Shown: one piece after another, positions 46,979 through 56,533 of the stretch | How the letters are laid out: every line of letters starts with the position of its first letter | Position numbering within the stretch: position 1 is the first letter of the stretch | Origin: UMGS1783 sp900555065 | GTDB taxonomy: Bacteria; Bacillota; Clostridia; Oscillospirales; UMGS1783 | NCBI GenBank assembly: GCA_937991645.1 | Contig: CALKPL010000038.1 | Coordinates: forward strand, 1-64,000 | Reading direction: 5' to 3' | DNA: 64,000 nt | Notes under the pieces: model-generated | Told to the model about the DNA's origin: nothing | What the model saw: only the letters and a program-made list of their open reading frames with translations | Databases searched by the model: none | Made by a program: the position numbers and the translations under genes

Positions 46979-48079
46979 ATGGATGATAAAACAAAGGCAT
47001 TGGAAACGGCTCTTTCGCAGATAGAAAAACAGTTTGGCAAGGGCGCGATCATGCGCCTGGGCGCCGATTCGGACAGGCCGATGGAGCACATTTCCTCCGG
47101 CTCGCTGTCGCTCGACCTCGCGCTTGGCGTAGGCGGGTTCCCGCGCGGCCGCATCGTCGAGATCTACGGCCCGGAGTCCTCGGGCAAAACGACGGTCGCG
47201 CTGCACGCCATCGCCGAATGCCAGAAGGCGGGCGGCACCGCTGCGTTTATTGACGCGGAACACGCGCTCGACCCCGCCTATGCGAAAAACCTGGGCGTAC
47301 ATGTGGACGACCTGCTCGTCTCCCAGCCCGACACGGGCGAACAGGCGCTGGAAATTGCCGACGCGCTCGTGCGCAGCGGCGCAGTGGACATTATCGTGGT
47401 CGACTCGGTCGCGGCACTTGTGCCCCGCGCGGAAATTGAAGGCGAAATGGGCGATTCTCATGTCGGCCTGCACGCGCGGCTCATGTCCCAGGCGCTGCGC
47501 AAGCTCGCCGGCGCCATTTCCAAATCCAACTGTATCGCTATTTTCATCAACCAGCTGCGCGAAAAAGTGGGGATCATGTTCGGCAACCCCGAAGTGACCA
47601 CGGGCGGCCGCGCGCTGAAGTTTTACGCATCCGTCCGGCTCGACGTGCGCCGGATCGAACAGATCAAGGTGGCGGGCGCGGGCGTCGGCAACCGCACCCG
47701 CGTCAAGGTCGTGAAGAACAAGGTCGCGCCGCCGTTCAAGGAGGCCGAGTTCGACATTATGTACGGCACCGGCATTTCCCGCGAGGGCGAAATTCTCGAC
47801 CTTGGCGTCAAGCTGAATATCATCGACAAGAGCGGCGCGTGGTTCTCCTTTGAAGGCGAACGGCTCGGACAGGGCCGGGACAATGTCAAGGAACTGCTGA
47901 AAAGCGACCCGGCGCTGGCGGAAAAGATTGCCGACCTGATCCGCGCGGCCATCGCGGCGCCTGAGCCCGCAGTTGCGAAAGCGGCCCCGAAGACCGCGCC
48001 GAAAGCGCCCGCAGCTCCCGCCGCGGCCGAGCCCGCCGGAAAGACCAGCGTCATTATTTCAGCGGACGACTTTGAATAA
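46979..48079 (+). CDS. recA: Recombinase RecA
   Basis: DNA strand-exchange protein and SOS co-protease. Walker A GPESSGKTTVALHA near residue 63, then FIDAEHALDPAYAKNLGV, VVDSVAALVPRAEIEGEMGD, the L2 loop FINQLREKVGIMFGNPEVTT with GRALKFYASVRLDVRRIE. The C-terminal tail (from about residue 328) is unusually rich in Ala, Pro and Lys (AAPKTAPKAPAAPAAAEP) before ending in acidic ADDFE. 366 residues. It overlaps recX by one base. Confidence 0.98.
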   Translation: MDDKTKALETALSQIEKQFGKGAIMRLGADSDRPMEHISSGSLSLDLALGVGGFPRGRIVEIYGPESSGKTTVALHAIAECQKAGGTAAFIDAEHALDPAYAKNLGVHVDDLLVSQPDTGEQALEIADALVRSGAVDIIVVDSVAALVPRAEIEGEMGDSHVGLHARLMSQALRKLAGAISKSNCIAIFINQLREKVGIMFGNPEVTTGGRALKFYASVRLDVRRIEQIKVAGAGVGNRTRVKVVKNKVAPPFKEAEFDIMYGTGISREGEILDLGVKLNIIDKSGAWFSFEGERLGQGRDNVKELLKSDPALAEKIADLIRAAIAAPEPAVAKAAPKTAPKAPAAPAAAEPAGKTSVIISADDFE

Positions 48080-48699
48080 TGCGCGTTACCGACATCAGGC
48101 AGGGCAAGCGCAAGCTATTCTCCGTCTTTATCGACGGAGAATTTGCCTTTTCCGCCTATGAGGAAATACTTTACCTGCACAATCTGCGGCCCGGCGAAGA
48201 GATCCCCTGCGAAGCGCTGGCCGCCGCCATGGACGGTCAGCAGCGGCTCTATGCCAAAAACAGGGCGCTGGAACTGCTCTCCTACGGCGACCAGTCGGAA
48301 AAGACGCTGTATGGGAAACTCGTGCGGGGCGGAATCGATCCGCGCTATGCGGCAGGCGCCGTGGCCTACGCCGTGGAGCAGGGGCTGGTGGACGACCAGC
48401 GGTATGCGGGCGCGCTGTGCAAATACCTGTTTGAGCAGAAAAAATACGGCGCTAAGCGCGTGCGCAACGTCCTGTATGAAAAAGGGCTGGACAAACAGAC
48501 GGCAGACGCGGCGGTGGCGCAGTGCGCGCCCGATCCGGTCGCAGTTCTGGCAGAGCTGCTTGAGAAAGAGCCGCCCGCAGCAATTGCGGACCGGCTGTTA
48601 CTGAAAAAGACGGTGGACCGGCTGCTGCGCCGCGGTTTCCGATACGAAGACATACGGACGGCCTTACGGCTTGTGGCCGACCAGAACATCGAAGAATGA
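48079..48699 (+). CDS. recX: RecA regulator RecX
   Basis: Small all-helical protein that modulates RecA filaments. Three-helix repeats are visible: AKNRALELLSYGDQSEKTLY, GAVAYAVEQGLVDDQRYAGA with KYLFEQKKYGAKRVRNVLYE, and DRLLRRGFRYEDIRTALRLV. 206 residues. It starts in the recA stop (TAATG) and is followed by rimO, so the three probably form one operon. Confidence 0.93.
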   Translation: MRVTDIRQGKRKLFSVFIDGEFAFSAYEEILYLHNLRPGEEIPCEALAAAMDGQQRLYAKNRALELLSYGDQSEKTLYGKLVRGGIDPRYAAGAVAYAVEQGLVDDQRYAGALCKYLFEQKKYGAKRVRNVLYEKGLDKQTADAAVAQCAPDPVAVLAELLEKEPPAAIADRLLLKKTVDRLLRRGFRYEDIRTALRLVADQNIEE

Positions 48700-48710
48700 G
48701 GGGGACGCAG

Positions 48711-50039
48711 ATGCCCGTAACCATAGCGCTCATATCGCTCGGCTGTGCCAAAAACCAGGTGGACAGCGAAACCATGCTGGGCATGCTGAAGCGGCGCGGC
48801 TATCGGTTCACGCCGGAGCCTGCACGGGCGGATATTGTTATTATAAACACCTGCGGCTTTATTGAAGACGCGAAAAAAGAGGCCATAGAACAGATATTCG
48901 ACGCGGTCCGGCTCAAGGAGGCGGGCCTGGTCCGCGGCGTAATCGTGACCGGCTGCCTCTCCCAGCGCTACCGGGCCGAAATCGCCGCCGAAATCCCGGA
49001 GGTCGACGCTTTTTTGGGCACGACGAGCGAAATACATATTGCGGACGCGGTTGAAGCCGTACTGCGCGGCGAAACGTACGCGCAGTTCGACGGGGAGCGC
49101 GACGCGCCGCTGTTTGGCAGCCGCATACTTTCCACCCCTCCCTACACCGCATACCTGAAAATTGCCGAGGGTTGCGATAACCGCTGTTCCTACTGCGCAA
49201 TTCCCCTTATCCGCGGCCCGTTCCGCTCCACGCCCATAGAACCGCTGGTCGAGCAGGCGCGGACGCTCGCCGACGGCGGCGTTCGCGAACTGTGCGTCGT
49301 GGCGCAGGACACCACGCGCTACGGCGAGGACCTGTACGGAGAGCGGTCGCTTCCCGCACTTCTTGCGGGGCTGTGCGGGATTGAAAAGCTGCGCTGGATC
49401 CGGCTGCTGTACTGTTATCCCGACAAGATTGACGAAAGCCTCTTGCAATTCATGCAATATAATGATAAAATAGTGAAATACTTGGACATTCCAATCCAGC
49501 ATGCCGATGCAGACATTCTGCGCGCCATGAACCGGTCCGGCGACCCGCAGAGCCTGCTGGCACGCATTGCGCACATCCGCGCCGTTATGCCGGACGCCGC
49601 GCTGCGCACCACTCTGATCACCGGATTTCCCGGAGAGAGTGAACAGCAGTTTGAGACGCTGTGCCGGTTTGTCAAAGCGGCGCGCTTTGAACGGCTGGGC
49701 GTTTTCACCTACTCCGCAGAGGAGGATACCCCGGCCGCCGCCATGGACGGACAGATCGACGAGGACGTCAAACAGCGGCGCAGACAGATTCTGCTCGACA
49801 TCCAGTCGGGCATTTCGGCTGAACTGCTCGATGAAAAGCGGGGGCGGACGCTCACTGTGCTTGTGGAAGGCCGCGGCGCGGTGAACGGAACCTATACCGG
49901 ACGCACCTATATGGACGCGCCGGAGGTAGACGGACAGATCAGCTTTACAGCCGGCCGGGACTTGCGCGCTGGCGAGTTCGTGCCGGTCCGCGTCATCGGC
50001 GCGCAGGAATACGACCTTACTGGAGAAATGATAGAATGA
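48711..50039 (+). CDS. rimO: Ribosomal protein uS12 methylthiotransferase RimO
   Basis: Radical SAM enzyme that adds a methylthio group to Asp of ribosomal protein uS12. Start placed at the ATG at 48711 with a GAGGGGG site; 442 residues. N-terminal UPF0004 domain with three cluster cysteines (ISLGCAKNQVDSE, INTCGFI, VTGCLSQ), radical SAM core CDNRCSYCAIPLIRGPFRS near residue 154, then the C-terminal TRAM domain (VLVEGRGAVNGTYTGRTYMD). LSQRY and RPFRS-type details separate it from MiaB. Confidence 0.95.
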   Translation: MPVTIALISLGCAKNQVDSETMLGMLKRRGYRFTPEPARADIVIINTCGFIEDAKKEAIEQIFDAVRLKEAGLVRGVIVTGCLSQRYRAEIAAEIPEVDAFLGTTSEIHIADAVEAVLRGETYAQFDGERDAPLFGSRILSTPPYTAYLKIAEGCDNRCSYCAIPLIRGPFRSTPIEPLVEQARTLADGGVRELCVVAQDTTRYGEDLYGERSLPALLAGLCGIEKLRWIRLLYCYPDKIDESLLQFMQYNDKIVKYLDIPIQHADADILRAMNRSGDPQSLLARIAHIRAVMPDAALRTTLITGFPGESEQQFETLCRFVKAARFERLGVFTYSAEEDTPAAAMDGQIDEDVKQRRRQILLDIQSGISAELLDEKRGRTLTVLVEGRGAVNGTYTGRTYMDAPEVDGQISFTAGRDLRAGEFVPVRVIGAQEYDLTGEMIE

Positions 50040-50599
50040 AGCATGTGCCCAATACCCTTTCCATTATACGGATTTTCGCAGCCTGCGCGGTGCTGGTCAC
50101 GATGCTGACGGTTCCGCCGGAAAGCAAGCTGTTGTTTCTGCTCGTACCGGGGCTGTTGTTCGTGCTGGCGAGTATTACCGACCTGATCGACGGATATATC
50201 GCCCGCAAGTACGAGCTGGTGACCGATTTCGGCAAGTTTATAGACCCGATCGCGGATAAGCTGCTCACCGTATTCGCAATGCTGGGTTTTCTGCAGATCG
50301 ATGCGGACGAGGGCAAGCTGTTCATGTTTATCGCCATCGCGGCGACGCTGCTGCGCGAATTTGTGGTCAGCTCGCTGCGCATGTACGCCGCAAGCGCGGG
50401 CACCGTCATTGCGGCGGGCTGGAGCGGCAAGCTCAAGACGACTCTGCAGGTCGCGGCCCTGATCTCATATTTCCTGTTTATCAGGACAGAGTATCTCTGG
50501 ATCGCGCAGGCGCTCATCAGCCTTGCCGTCGTCATGACGCTTATATCGGGCGCGCTGTATATCTGCGGGTACATGAAAGCAAGAAAGCGCATATCATAA
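50036..50599 (+). CDS. pgsA: CDP-diacylglycerol-glycerol-3-phosphate phosphatidyltransferase
   Basis: Makes phosphatidylglycerol phosphate in the cell membrane. The CDP-alcohol motif DLIDGYIARKYELVTDFGKF plus IDPIADK (DGxxAR...G...D...D) lies near residues 44-70. About six membrane helices. 187 residues, normal. The start overlaps the rimO stop as ATGA. N-terminal PNTLSIIRIFAACAV is typical of PgsA. Confidence 0.95.
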   Translation: MKHVPNTLSIIRIFAACAVLVTMLTVPPESKLLFLLVPGLLFVLASITDLIDGYIARKYELVTDFGKFIDPIADKLLTVFAMLGFLQIDADEGKLFMFIAIAATLLREFVVSSLRMYAASAGTVIAAGWSGKLKTTLQVAALISYFLFIRTEYLWIAQALISLAVVMTLISGALYICGYMKARKRIS

Positions 50600-50609
50600 A
50601 TCAAACGCT

Positions 50610-50846
50610 AAAAAAGCGCGGCAAAACGCAGTCCCCACACGGTGTTCAACAGAGAACGGGCGCCATCGGCTGAAAGCGCCCTGTGAAAACGCCGGATTGC
50701 AGTGCGGCCGCCGCCCATTGGGCTTTGCCGGATTGAACGGACGGCGCGGCGAACCGGTATCTTCGCCATGAGAGTAAAAAACAGGAGTGGAACCGCGGTT
50801 CTCGCCGCCTCCGTAGCGCCCGTGTGCGGCGCTGCGGTTTTTTATT
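50610..50846 (+). promoter_or_regulatory. T-box riboswitch for cysE-cysS (tRNA-Cys)
   Basis: The T-box core AGGAGTGGAACCGCG lies at about 50783-50797; the bulge TGGA (50788-50791) pairs with an NCCA end whose discriminator is U, as in tRNA-Cys. Upstream, a stem I region has GGTG (50641), AACGGGCGCC..GGCTGAAAGCGCCC, and a specifier candidate TGC (50698-50700, Cys) followed by A. A terminator closes it: CCGTAGCGCC / GGCGCTGCGG with TTTTTT (50811-50843). Uncharged tRNA-Cys would bind and allow read-through to serine acetyltransferase and cysteinyl-tRNA synthetase. Confidence 0.9.
50811..50846 (+). terminator. Terminator of the T-box leader
   Basis: Stem CCGTAGCGCC / GGCGCTGCGG (one U-G pair), loop CGTGTGC, then TTTTTTATTT. 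Confidence 0.9.
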
Positions 50847-50904
50847 TGCGTAAAACATAAGCGCAGAGAAGCGCCAAACTAACAACCCCCAAAGGAGGCT
50901 ACCT

Positions 50905-51537
50905 ATGTTCGACAGGATTCGGGCAGATATTAAAGCGATCAAGGAACACGACCCCGCCGCGCGCTCCAGCGCCGAGGTGTTCTTTCTCTATTCCGGATTC
51001 CACGCCATTCTCTACCATCGCCTGAGCAACTTTCTGTACCGGCACAAACGCTTTTTCCTCGCGCGGTGGGTATCTCAGCATGCCAGACGCCGCACGGGCA
51101 TTGAAATCCATCCGGCGGCAAAAATCGGACGCGGCGTGTTCATCGACCATGGCATGGGCGTCGTCATCGGCGAGACGGCGGAGGTTGGCGACAACTGCGT
51201 CATCTACCAGGGCGTAACCCTGGGCGGCACCGGCAAGGACCGCGGTAAGCGGCACCCGACCCTAGGCGATAACGTCATGGTCGGCGCGGGCGCGAAGATT
51301 CTGGGTCCGTTCCGCGTCGGCGACAATTCCAAAATCGCAGCCAACGCCGTTGTGCTTGAGGAAATACCGCCCAACTCCACCGCCGTCGGCGTCCCGGCGA
51401 GAATCGTGCGTCGGGAGGGACAGCGCGTCGAACAGAATCTCGACCAGGTACACATGCCCGACCCGGTCGCGCTGCAGATTTGCAGACTGGAAATGCGAAT
51501 AGACAGACTGGAAAAAGACGAGGAGGCAGAAAAATGA
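50905..51537 (+). CDS. cysE: Serine O-acetyltransferase
   Basis: Makes O-acetylserine, the carbon precursor of cysteine. 210 residues, the short EpsC-type. N-terminal helical part (MFDRIRADIKAIKEHDPAAR), then left-handed beta-helix hexapeptides: TGIEIHPAAKIGRGVFIDHG, MGVVIGETAEVGDNCVIYQG, VTLGGTGKDRGKRHPTLGDN, VMVGAGAKILGPFRVGDNSK. Catalytic His in DHGMGV. AAAGGAGGC site; translation follows the T-box. Confidence 0.95.
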   Translation: MFDRIRADIKAIKEHDPAARSSAEVFFLYSGFHAILYHRLSNFLYRHKRFFLARWVSQHARRRTGIEIHPAAKIGRGVFIDHGMGVVIGETAEVGDNCVIYQGVTLGGTGKDRGKRHPTLGDNVMVGAGAKILGPFRVGDNSKIAANAVVLEEIPPNSTAVGVPARIVRREGQRVEQNLDQVHMPDPVALQICRLEMRIDRLEKDEEAEK

Positions 51538-52925
51538 AATTTTACAACACGCTCACACGCGAAAAACAGGAGTTTATACCCATCGAACCCAAAAAGGCGA
51601 AGATCTATTCCTGCGGCCCGACCGTATATCAGTATGCGCACATCGGCAATCTGCGCACCTATGTGTTTATGGATCTGCTCCGCCGCACTCTTATGCGGGC
51701 GGGATATTCCCTCACCCACGTAATGAACATCACGGACGTGGGCCACCTCGTAAGCGACGGCGACGACGGCGAGGATAAAATGGAAAAGAGCGCGCGTGAA
51801 CAAAAGCGTACGCCCCAGGAGATTGCGGCGCACTACACCGAAGTTTTTATGCGCGATATTGACCTGCTCTCGATCACCCACCCCGAAATCATCCCCCGGG
51901 CGACCGATCACATCCAGGAGATGATAGACTTCGTCGTCGGGCTGATGGAAAAGGGGTATGCCTACGAGACTTCAGACGGCATTTATTTTGACATCCAGAA
52001 ATTTGAAGGATACGGTAAGCTCTCCCGGCTCAACCTTGAAGAGCAGCAGGCCGGCGCACGGGTTGAGGTCAACGACGAAAAGCGTCATCCCGCGGACTTC
52101 GCGCTGTGGAAAAAAGCGCCAAAAGAACACATTATGCAGTGGCCCTCGCCCTGGGGCATGGGCTATCCCGGCTGGCATATCGAGTGCTCGGCCATGGGCC
52201 TCAAGTACCTGGGCCGCCAGTTCGACATCCACACCGGCGGCGTGGACCATATCCCCATCCACCATGAAAATGAGATCGCGCAGTCGGAAGGCCTGCTGGG
52301 CCAGCCCGCCGCCCACTACTGGATGCACGGAGAATTCATGCTCGTAAACGGCGGCAAGATGTCCAAGAGCCTTGGCAATACCTATACGCTCGAGCAGCTT
52401 ATGGAAAAGGGATATGAACCGCTCGCCTTCCGCTATTTCTGCCTCAACGCCCATTACCGTTCCAAGCTCAATTTTACCTTTGAAGCCATGGACGGCGCGG
52501 CAGCCTCCCTGAAAAACCTGCGCGCGCTCGCCGCAAAGCACAAGGGCGGCGCGGCCAGTGTGGATCCGGCGGTGATCGACGGTTACCTCAGCGAATTTGA
52601 CGAAGCGGTCTATGACGACCTGAACATACCCAAGGCGCTCGGCGTGGCCTGGACGCTCGCCAAGCTCGACGCAAAATCGGACGCGGTCTACCGGGCGCTT
52701 CTCGATATGGACGGCGTGCTCGCGCTCGGCCTGGACCGCGCCGCGCAGGAGACCGCGCAGCCGCAGCAGCCGCTCGACGCGGACATTGAAGCGCGCATCG
52801 AGGCGCGGCAGCAGGCGCGCAAAGCCAGGGATTTTGCGACTGCCGATCGGATCCGCGACGAACTCAGGGCCGAGGGTATTCTCCTGGAAGACACGCCGGA
52901 CGGCGTTAAATGGCGCAAGGGGTAG
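51534..52925 (+). CDS. cysS: Cysteinyl-tRNA synthetase
   Basis: Class I synthetase that charges tRNA-Cys. Start placed at the ATG at 51534, overlapping the cysE stop as ATGA; 463 residues. The HIGH-type motif is YQYAHIGNLRTY behind the zinc ligand in YSCGPTVY; WHIECSAM and HHENEIAQSEG complete the zinc and active site; GGKMSKSLGN near residue 273 is the KMSKS loop. The DALR-like C-terminal domain follows. Same T-box control as cysE. Confidence 0.97.
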   Translation: MKFYNTLTREKQEFIPIEPKKAKIYSCGPTVYQYAHIGNLRTYVFMDLLRRTLMRAGYSLTHVMNITDVGHLVSDGDDGEDKMEKSAREQKRTPQEIAAHYTEVFMRDIDLLSITHPEIIPRATDHIQEMIDFVVGLMEKGYAYETSDGIYFDIQKFEGYGKLSRLNLEEQQAGARVEVNDEKRHPADFALWKKAPKEHIMQWPSPWGMGYPGWHIECSAMGLKYLGRQFDIHTGGVDHIPIHHENEIAQSEGLLGQPAAHYWMHGEFMLVNGGKMSKSLGNTYTLEQLMEKGYEPLAFRYFCLNAHYRSKLNFTFEAMDGAAASLKNLRALAAKHKGGAASVDPAVIDGYLSEFDEAVYDDLNIPKALGVAWTLAKLDAKSDAVYRALLDMDGVLALGLDRAAQETAQPQQPLDADIEARIEARQQARKARDFATADRIRDELRAEGILLEDTPDGVKWRKG

Positions 52926-52927
52926 AC

Positions 52928-54982
52928 ATGGCCGAAACACTGGACATGAGCATACAATACCTCAAAGGCGTCGGCCCGCAGCGGGCCGCGCTCTTTGAAA
53001 AACTCGACGTACGGACGCTGCGCGACCTTGTCGGTTTTTTCCCGCGCGGCTATCAGGACATGACGGATATCCGCGCCGCGGGCGACCTGCGCACAGGTGA
53101 AACCGCCGCTTTTTTCGCGACGCTGGACGGCCCGGTACGCGCCGCCCGTATACGCCCCGGCATGGAAGTGTTCAAGGGAAGGCTGGCCGGCGACGGCGGC
53201 GTGCTGGAGCTCGTGTTTTTCAACCAACGCTGGGCCGCGCAGTCGCTGAAGCCGGGCGTTCTCTACCTGTTCTACGGCAGGATCGAAGGGAATCTGCTCA
53301 AAAAGGAGATTGTCAACCCCTATTTTGAGCCCGCATCCGAGGCGCGGAAGGGCCGTATCCTGCCTCTGTACCGCCTGACGTCGGGACTGACGCAGACAAT
53401 GGTACGAAAGGCCGCCGCCGCCGCGCTCGAACTCTTCCCCGACGACGGAGACGAGATTTTAAGCGACAGCCTGCGCATGGAAAACCAGCTTGCAACGCGC
53501 GCTTATGCCCTGCGCAACATCCACTTCCCGCGTGACCGGCACGCGCTGGAGCTGGCGCGGCAAAGGCTGGTGTTTGAAGAGCTGCTCGTTTTCCAGGCCG
53601 CGTTGCAGCGGCTTCGGCGTGCAGAACGCGCTGCAACCAGTATCCAGATCAACACGGATATCGACCTGGCGCCCTTTATGGAGGCCGCCGGATTTCAATT
53701 CACAGGCGCGCAGCGCCGGGCTGTGGACGAGTGCCTCGGCGACTTCGCACGCGGCGTCTGCATGAATCGCCTGATTCAGGGCGATGTTGGCAGCGGCAAG
53801 ACGGCGGTAGCCACCGTGCTCGTCTATATTGTGGCGAAAAACGGTATGCAGGCGGCGCTCATGGCGCCTACGGAAGTGCTGGCCGTCCAGCATTACGAAA
53901 CCCTTTCTCCCATGCTTGCGGGCCTCGGCCTACGGACGGGCCTGATTACGGGCGGCACGCCCGCAAAACAGCGCCGCGAGACGCTCGCCGCGCTCGCAGA
54001 CGGTGCGCTTGACCTGTTGATCGGCACCCATGCCGTCGTCTCCGACGACGTCAAATTTCAAAATCTGGCCCTGGTCGTTACCGACGAACAGCACCGGTTC
54101 GGGGTGCGCCAGCGCGAACTGCTGCAGCAAAAGGGCGCGCGGCGGCCGCACGTGCTCGTCATGTCCGCAACGCCCATCCCCCGCACGCTGGCCCTGATCC
54201 TGTACGCGGAGCTGGACATCAGCGTGATCGACGAGCTCCCGCCCGGACGCAGGCCGGTGCGCACGTTCCATGTGGATTCAACCTACCGCGCGCGGCTTTA
54301 CGGCTTTGTCAAAAAACAGGCGCAGGAAGGGCGGCAGGCCTATATCATCTGCCCCCGGGCCGAGGACGAGACGGAAAGCGAACTCAAATCTGTCAGGACG
54401 CTGTGTACGGAGCTCGCGCAGGGATACCTGCAGGGGCTGCGCGTCGAATATATATACGGCCGCATGGCAAAAAAGAAAAAGGACGAGCTCATGCGCGCAT
54501 TTGCTGCGGGCGAGATCGACGTGCTCGTCTCCACCACGGTTGTGGAAGTCGGCGTAAACGTGCCGAATGCAACGGTTATGGTCGTCGAAAATGCGGAGCG
54601 GTTCGGACTGGCGCAGCTCCACCAGCTGCGCGGCAGGGTCGGCCGCGGCGCGGCGCAGTCATACTGCATCCTCGTCTCAGATTCGGATGCGGGCGCCGCG
54701 GCCGAACGGCTGGATATCATGACCCGGACCAACGACGGGTTCAAAATCAGCCAGAGGGATCTGGAGCTGCGCGGTCCGGGCGAGTTCTTCGGCGACCGTC
54801 AGTCCGGCCTTGCGCGGTTTAAGATTGCAGATCTGATGACCGATATGCGGGTCGTCCAGCAGTCGCAGGCCGCGCTGCAGCAGATTCTCGAACGGGACCC
54901 TCTGCTTGGCGCGCCGGAAAACGCGCCGCTGAAATCGGCTGTCGACCAGCTGCTCGGCGCATATGAAGACGGCGCGCTCTGA
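52928..54982 (+). CDS. recG: ATP-dependent DNA helicase RecG
   Basis: Branch-migration helicase that remodels stalled forks. Start placed at the ATG at 52928 with an AAGGGG site; 684 residues. N-terminal wedge OB domain (LKGVGPQRAALFEKLDVRTL, FFPRGYQDMTDI), helicase motifs GDVGSGKTAVA near residue 285, APTEVLAVQHYE, GTHAVVSDDV, the RecG-specific DEQHRFGVRQRE near residue 385, VMSATPIPRTLAL, and the TRG-type GRVGRGAAQSYCIL end. Directly after cysS. Confidence 0.96.
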   Translation: MAETLDMSIQYLKGVGPQRAALFEKLDVRTLRDLVGFFPRGYQDMTDIRAAGDLRTGETAAFFATLDGPVRAARIRPGMEVFKGRLAGDGGVLELVFFNQRWAAQSLKPGVLYLFYGRIEGNLLKKEIVNPYFEPASEARKGRILPLYRLTSGLTQTMVRKAAAAALELFPDDGDEILSDSLRMENQLATRAYALRNIHFPRDRHALELARQRLVFEELLVFQAALQRLRRAERAATSIQINTDIDLAPFMEAAGFQFTGAQRRAVDECLGDFARGVCMNRLIQGDVGSGKTAVATVLVYIVAKNGMQAALMAPTEVLAVQHYETLSPMLAGLGLRTGLITGGTPAKQRRETLAALADGALDLLIGTHAVVSDDVKFQNLALVVTDEQHRFGVRQRELLQQKGARRPHVLVMSATPIPRTLALILYAELDISVIDELPPGRRPVRTFHVDSTYRARLYGFVKKQAQEGRQAYIICPRAEDETESELKSVRTLCTELAQGYLQGLRVEYIYGRMAKKKKDELMRAFAAGEIDVLVSTTVVEVGVNVPNATVMVVENAERFGLAQLHQLRGRVGRGAAQSYCILVSDSDAGAAAERLDIMTRTNDGFKISQRDLELRGPGEFFGDRQSGLARFKIADLMTDMRVVQQSQAALQQILERDPLLGAPENAPLKSAVDQLLGAYEDGAL

Positions 54983-55011
54983 TCTATGCGAACGCGCCCA
55001 AGGCATGCGAC

Positions 55012-55046
55012 AAAAGCCCCGCGGACATATGTCCGCGGGGCTTTTT
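55012..55046. terminator. Bidirectional terminator after recG
   Basis: Perfect palindromic stem AAAGCCCCGCGGACAT / ATGTCCGCGGGGCTTT followed by TT; serves recG and the convergent glycosyltransferase gene. Confidence 0.95.
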
Positions 55047-55062
55047 CACAGACGGTTGCCGC

Positions 55063-56160
55063 CTACGCGCGTTCACGCTCCGGCGACGTGTTCGGTTTTT
55101 TGGTGCGGAACACCCAATCCTTCTGCATGGTATAACTGAAAAAGAACAGTATCGTATCCACAAATATCTTAACGGCGGTCGCGGGGAAATGCGTCAAATG
55201 CACAAGGATGTCTGTCATAAACGCGGACAGGGTGATCTGCATCACGCATACGACAAGATAGCGGAACATGGTCTTGGCCGTCCGTTCCCTGCTTTTGAAT
55301 ATGGTTTTTTTATTGATAATGTAGTTGAACGACGCGGAAAACACCCTCGCGACATAGGCTGCCGCAGGAATCGCAAACCGCACCGACGCGTCGCGCATGA
55401 CGGGAACGAGAATGGTAAACAGAATAATATCGAGCGCATACGAGCTGAGCGACGAGACGAGAAACTTCAAAAAGACGGCGTAGATCCGCAGCGAGTCCAT
55501 CAGCGGCCTGAAATGCGAACGCGTATTCTGACCCGCTTTGGGCGGCGCGACAAGCACTTCATGGATGGGCACGTCCATCTCTTTCGTATCAAGCAGCACA
55601 TTCATCTCATACTCGTAACGCTCGCCCTCCGTTGCCAGGAAACGGAGCATCAGCGCGCGGGACAGACCGCGAAGGGCCGTCTGCGGATCTGAAACCCGGA
55701 TCCCGCTCAAAAACTGCACCGCACGCCGCGCGCACTGGCGGGAGAAACGGATGCGCAGCGGCGCGCTTTTCATACGCTCGGGGTCGGGACAGGCCAGTAC
55801 AAGCGAGTCGGGCCTGTCCGCAAGCGCGGCGGCGCAGGCGGCGGCATCCTCCGGAGCGTGCCGTCCATCCGCATCCATCGTCACCGCGCCGAACAGATCT
55901 TCGCGTTCGGTCAGAATATAGTTAAATGCAGTTTTCAACGCGCGCCCCTTGCCGAGGTTTGCCGCGTGGCGCAGGACGACGCAGCCGTATTGCGACTGTG
56001 CCGTCCGGAATGCGGGCGCATATTCGGCCGGGCTGCCATCGTCCACCAGCACGATGTGCCTGAATCCCAACCGACGCAGCGCGCCGAGCAGGCCGGGCAG
56101 CGCGGCGCCGGGCTCAAACGCCGGAATGACAACCGCAATATCGCGAAGCCGATTCTCCAT
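55063..56160 (-). CDS. GT2 glycosyltransferase fused to a GtrA domain
   Basis: Start placed at the ATG at 56158-56160 with an AGGAGGGG site; 365 residues. Residues about 6-230 are a family-2 glycosyltransferase (VVIPAFEPGAALPGLL, HIVLVDDGSPAEYAPAF, NLGKGRALKTAFNYIL, TMDADGRHAPED and SDPQTALRGLSR). Residues about 230-350 hold four membrane helices of the GtrA type (FLKFLVSSLSSYALDIILF, FSASFNYIINKKTIFKSRER). Such fusions make and flip polyprenyl-phosphate-linked sugars for cell-surface glycans. Target unknown. Confidence 0.9.
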   Translation of the reverse strand: MENRLRDIAVVIPAFEPGAALPGLLGALRRLGFRHIVLVDDGSPAEYAPAFRTAQSQYGCVVLRHAANLGKGRALKTAFNYILTEREDLFGAVTMDADGRHAPEDAAACAAALADRPDSLVLACPDPERMKSAPLRIRFSRQCARRAVQFLSGIRVSDPQTALRGLSRALMLRFLATEGERYEYEMNVLLDTKEMDVPIHEVLVAPPKAGQNTRSHFRPLMDSLRIYAVFLKFLVSSLSSYALDIILFTILVPVMRDASVRFAIPAAAYVARVFSASFNYIINKKTIFKSRERTAKTMFRYLVVCVMQITLSAFMTDILVHLTHFPATAVKIFVDTILFFFSYTMQKDWVFRTKKPNTSPERERA

Positions 56161-56284
56161 GCGCACCCCTCCTATATTTTATAAAAACAGAATTTCAACA
56201 TGAAAAGCCATATACTGCCGCATGCAGGCGGATCATGGCCGCAGCGAACAAACCGACGCGAATCCGGCCTTGCATTATAGGTTT

Positions 56285-56313
56285 ATTATAACACAAGCGA
56301 CAAAGAAGAACAA
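56285..56313 (-). promoter_or_regulatory. Predicted promoter of the GT2-GtrA gene
   Basis: Minus strand: TTGTTC (56308-56313), 17-base spacer, TATAAT (56285-56290), leaving a leader of about 120 bases. Confidence 0.55.
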
Positions 56314-56472
56314 CTGCAAAAGCGCGGTCCCTTTCAGTGTGCATGTAAGCGTTGCGTCCGGCCTGTGATATGGAAATATTTTCAACATCATATTTAAATG
56401 AATTCGGAAATAATAATTATGTGTTCGTAATGCGTTATAAGCGCAAATCATCGCACTGTAAAAAATTACATT

Positions 56473-56501
56473 GTATGATAGAACACAAGTTCCGAATACT
56501 A
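56473..56501 (+). promoter_or_regulatory. Possible SigG-type promoter of the SASP gene
   Basis: GTATG (56473-56477), 17-base spacer, AATACTA (56495-56501), close to the forespore pattern (GHATR, 17-18, CATNNTA). It sits 32 bases before the SASP start. Confidence 0.5.
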
Positions 56502-56533
56502 GGAATGAAATCATTTTCAGGAGGTGAAACAGA

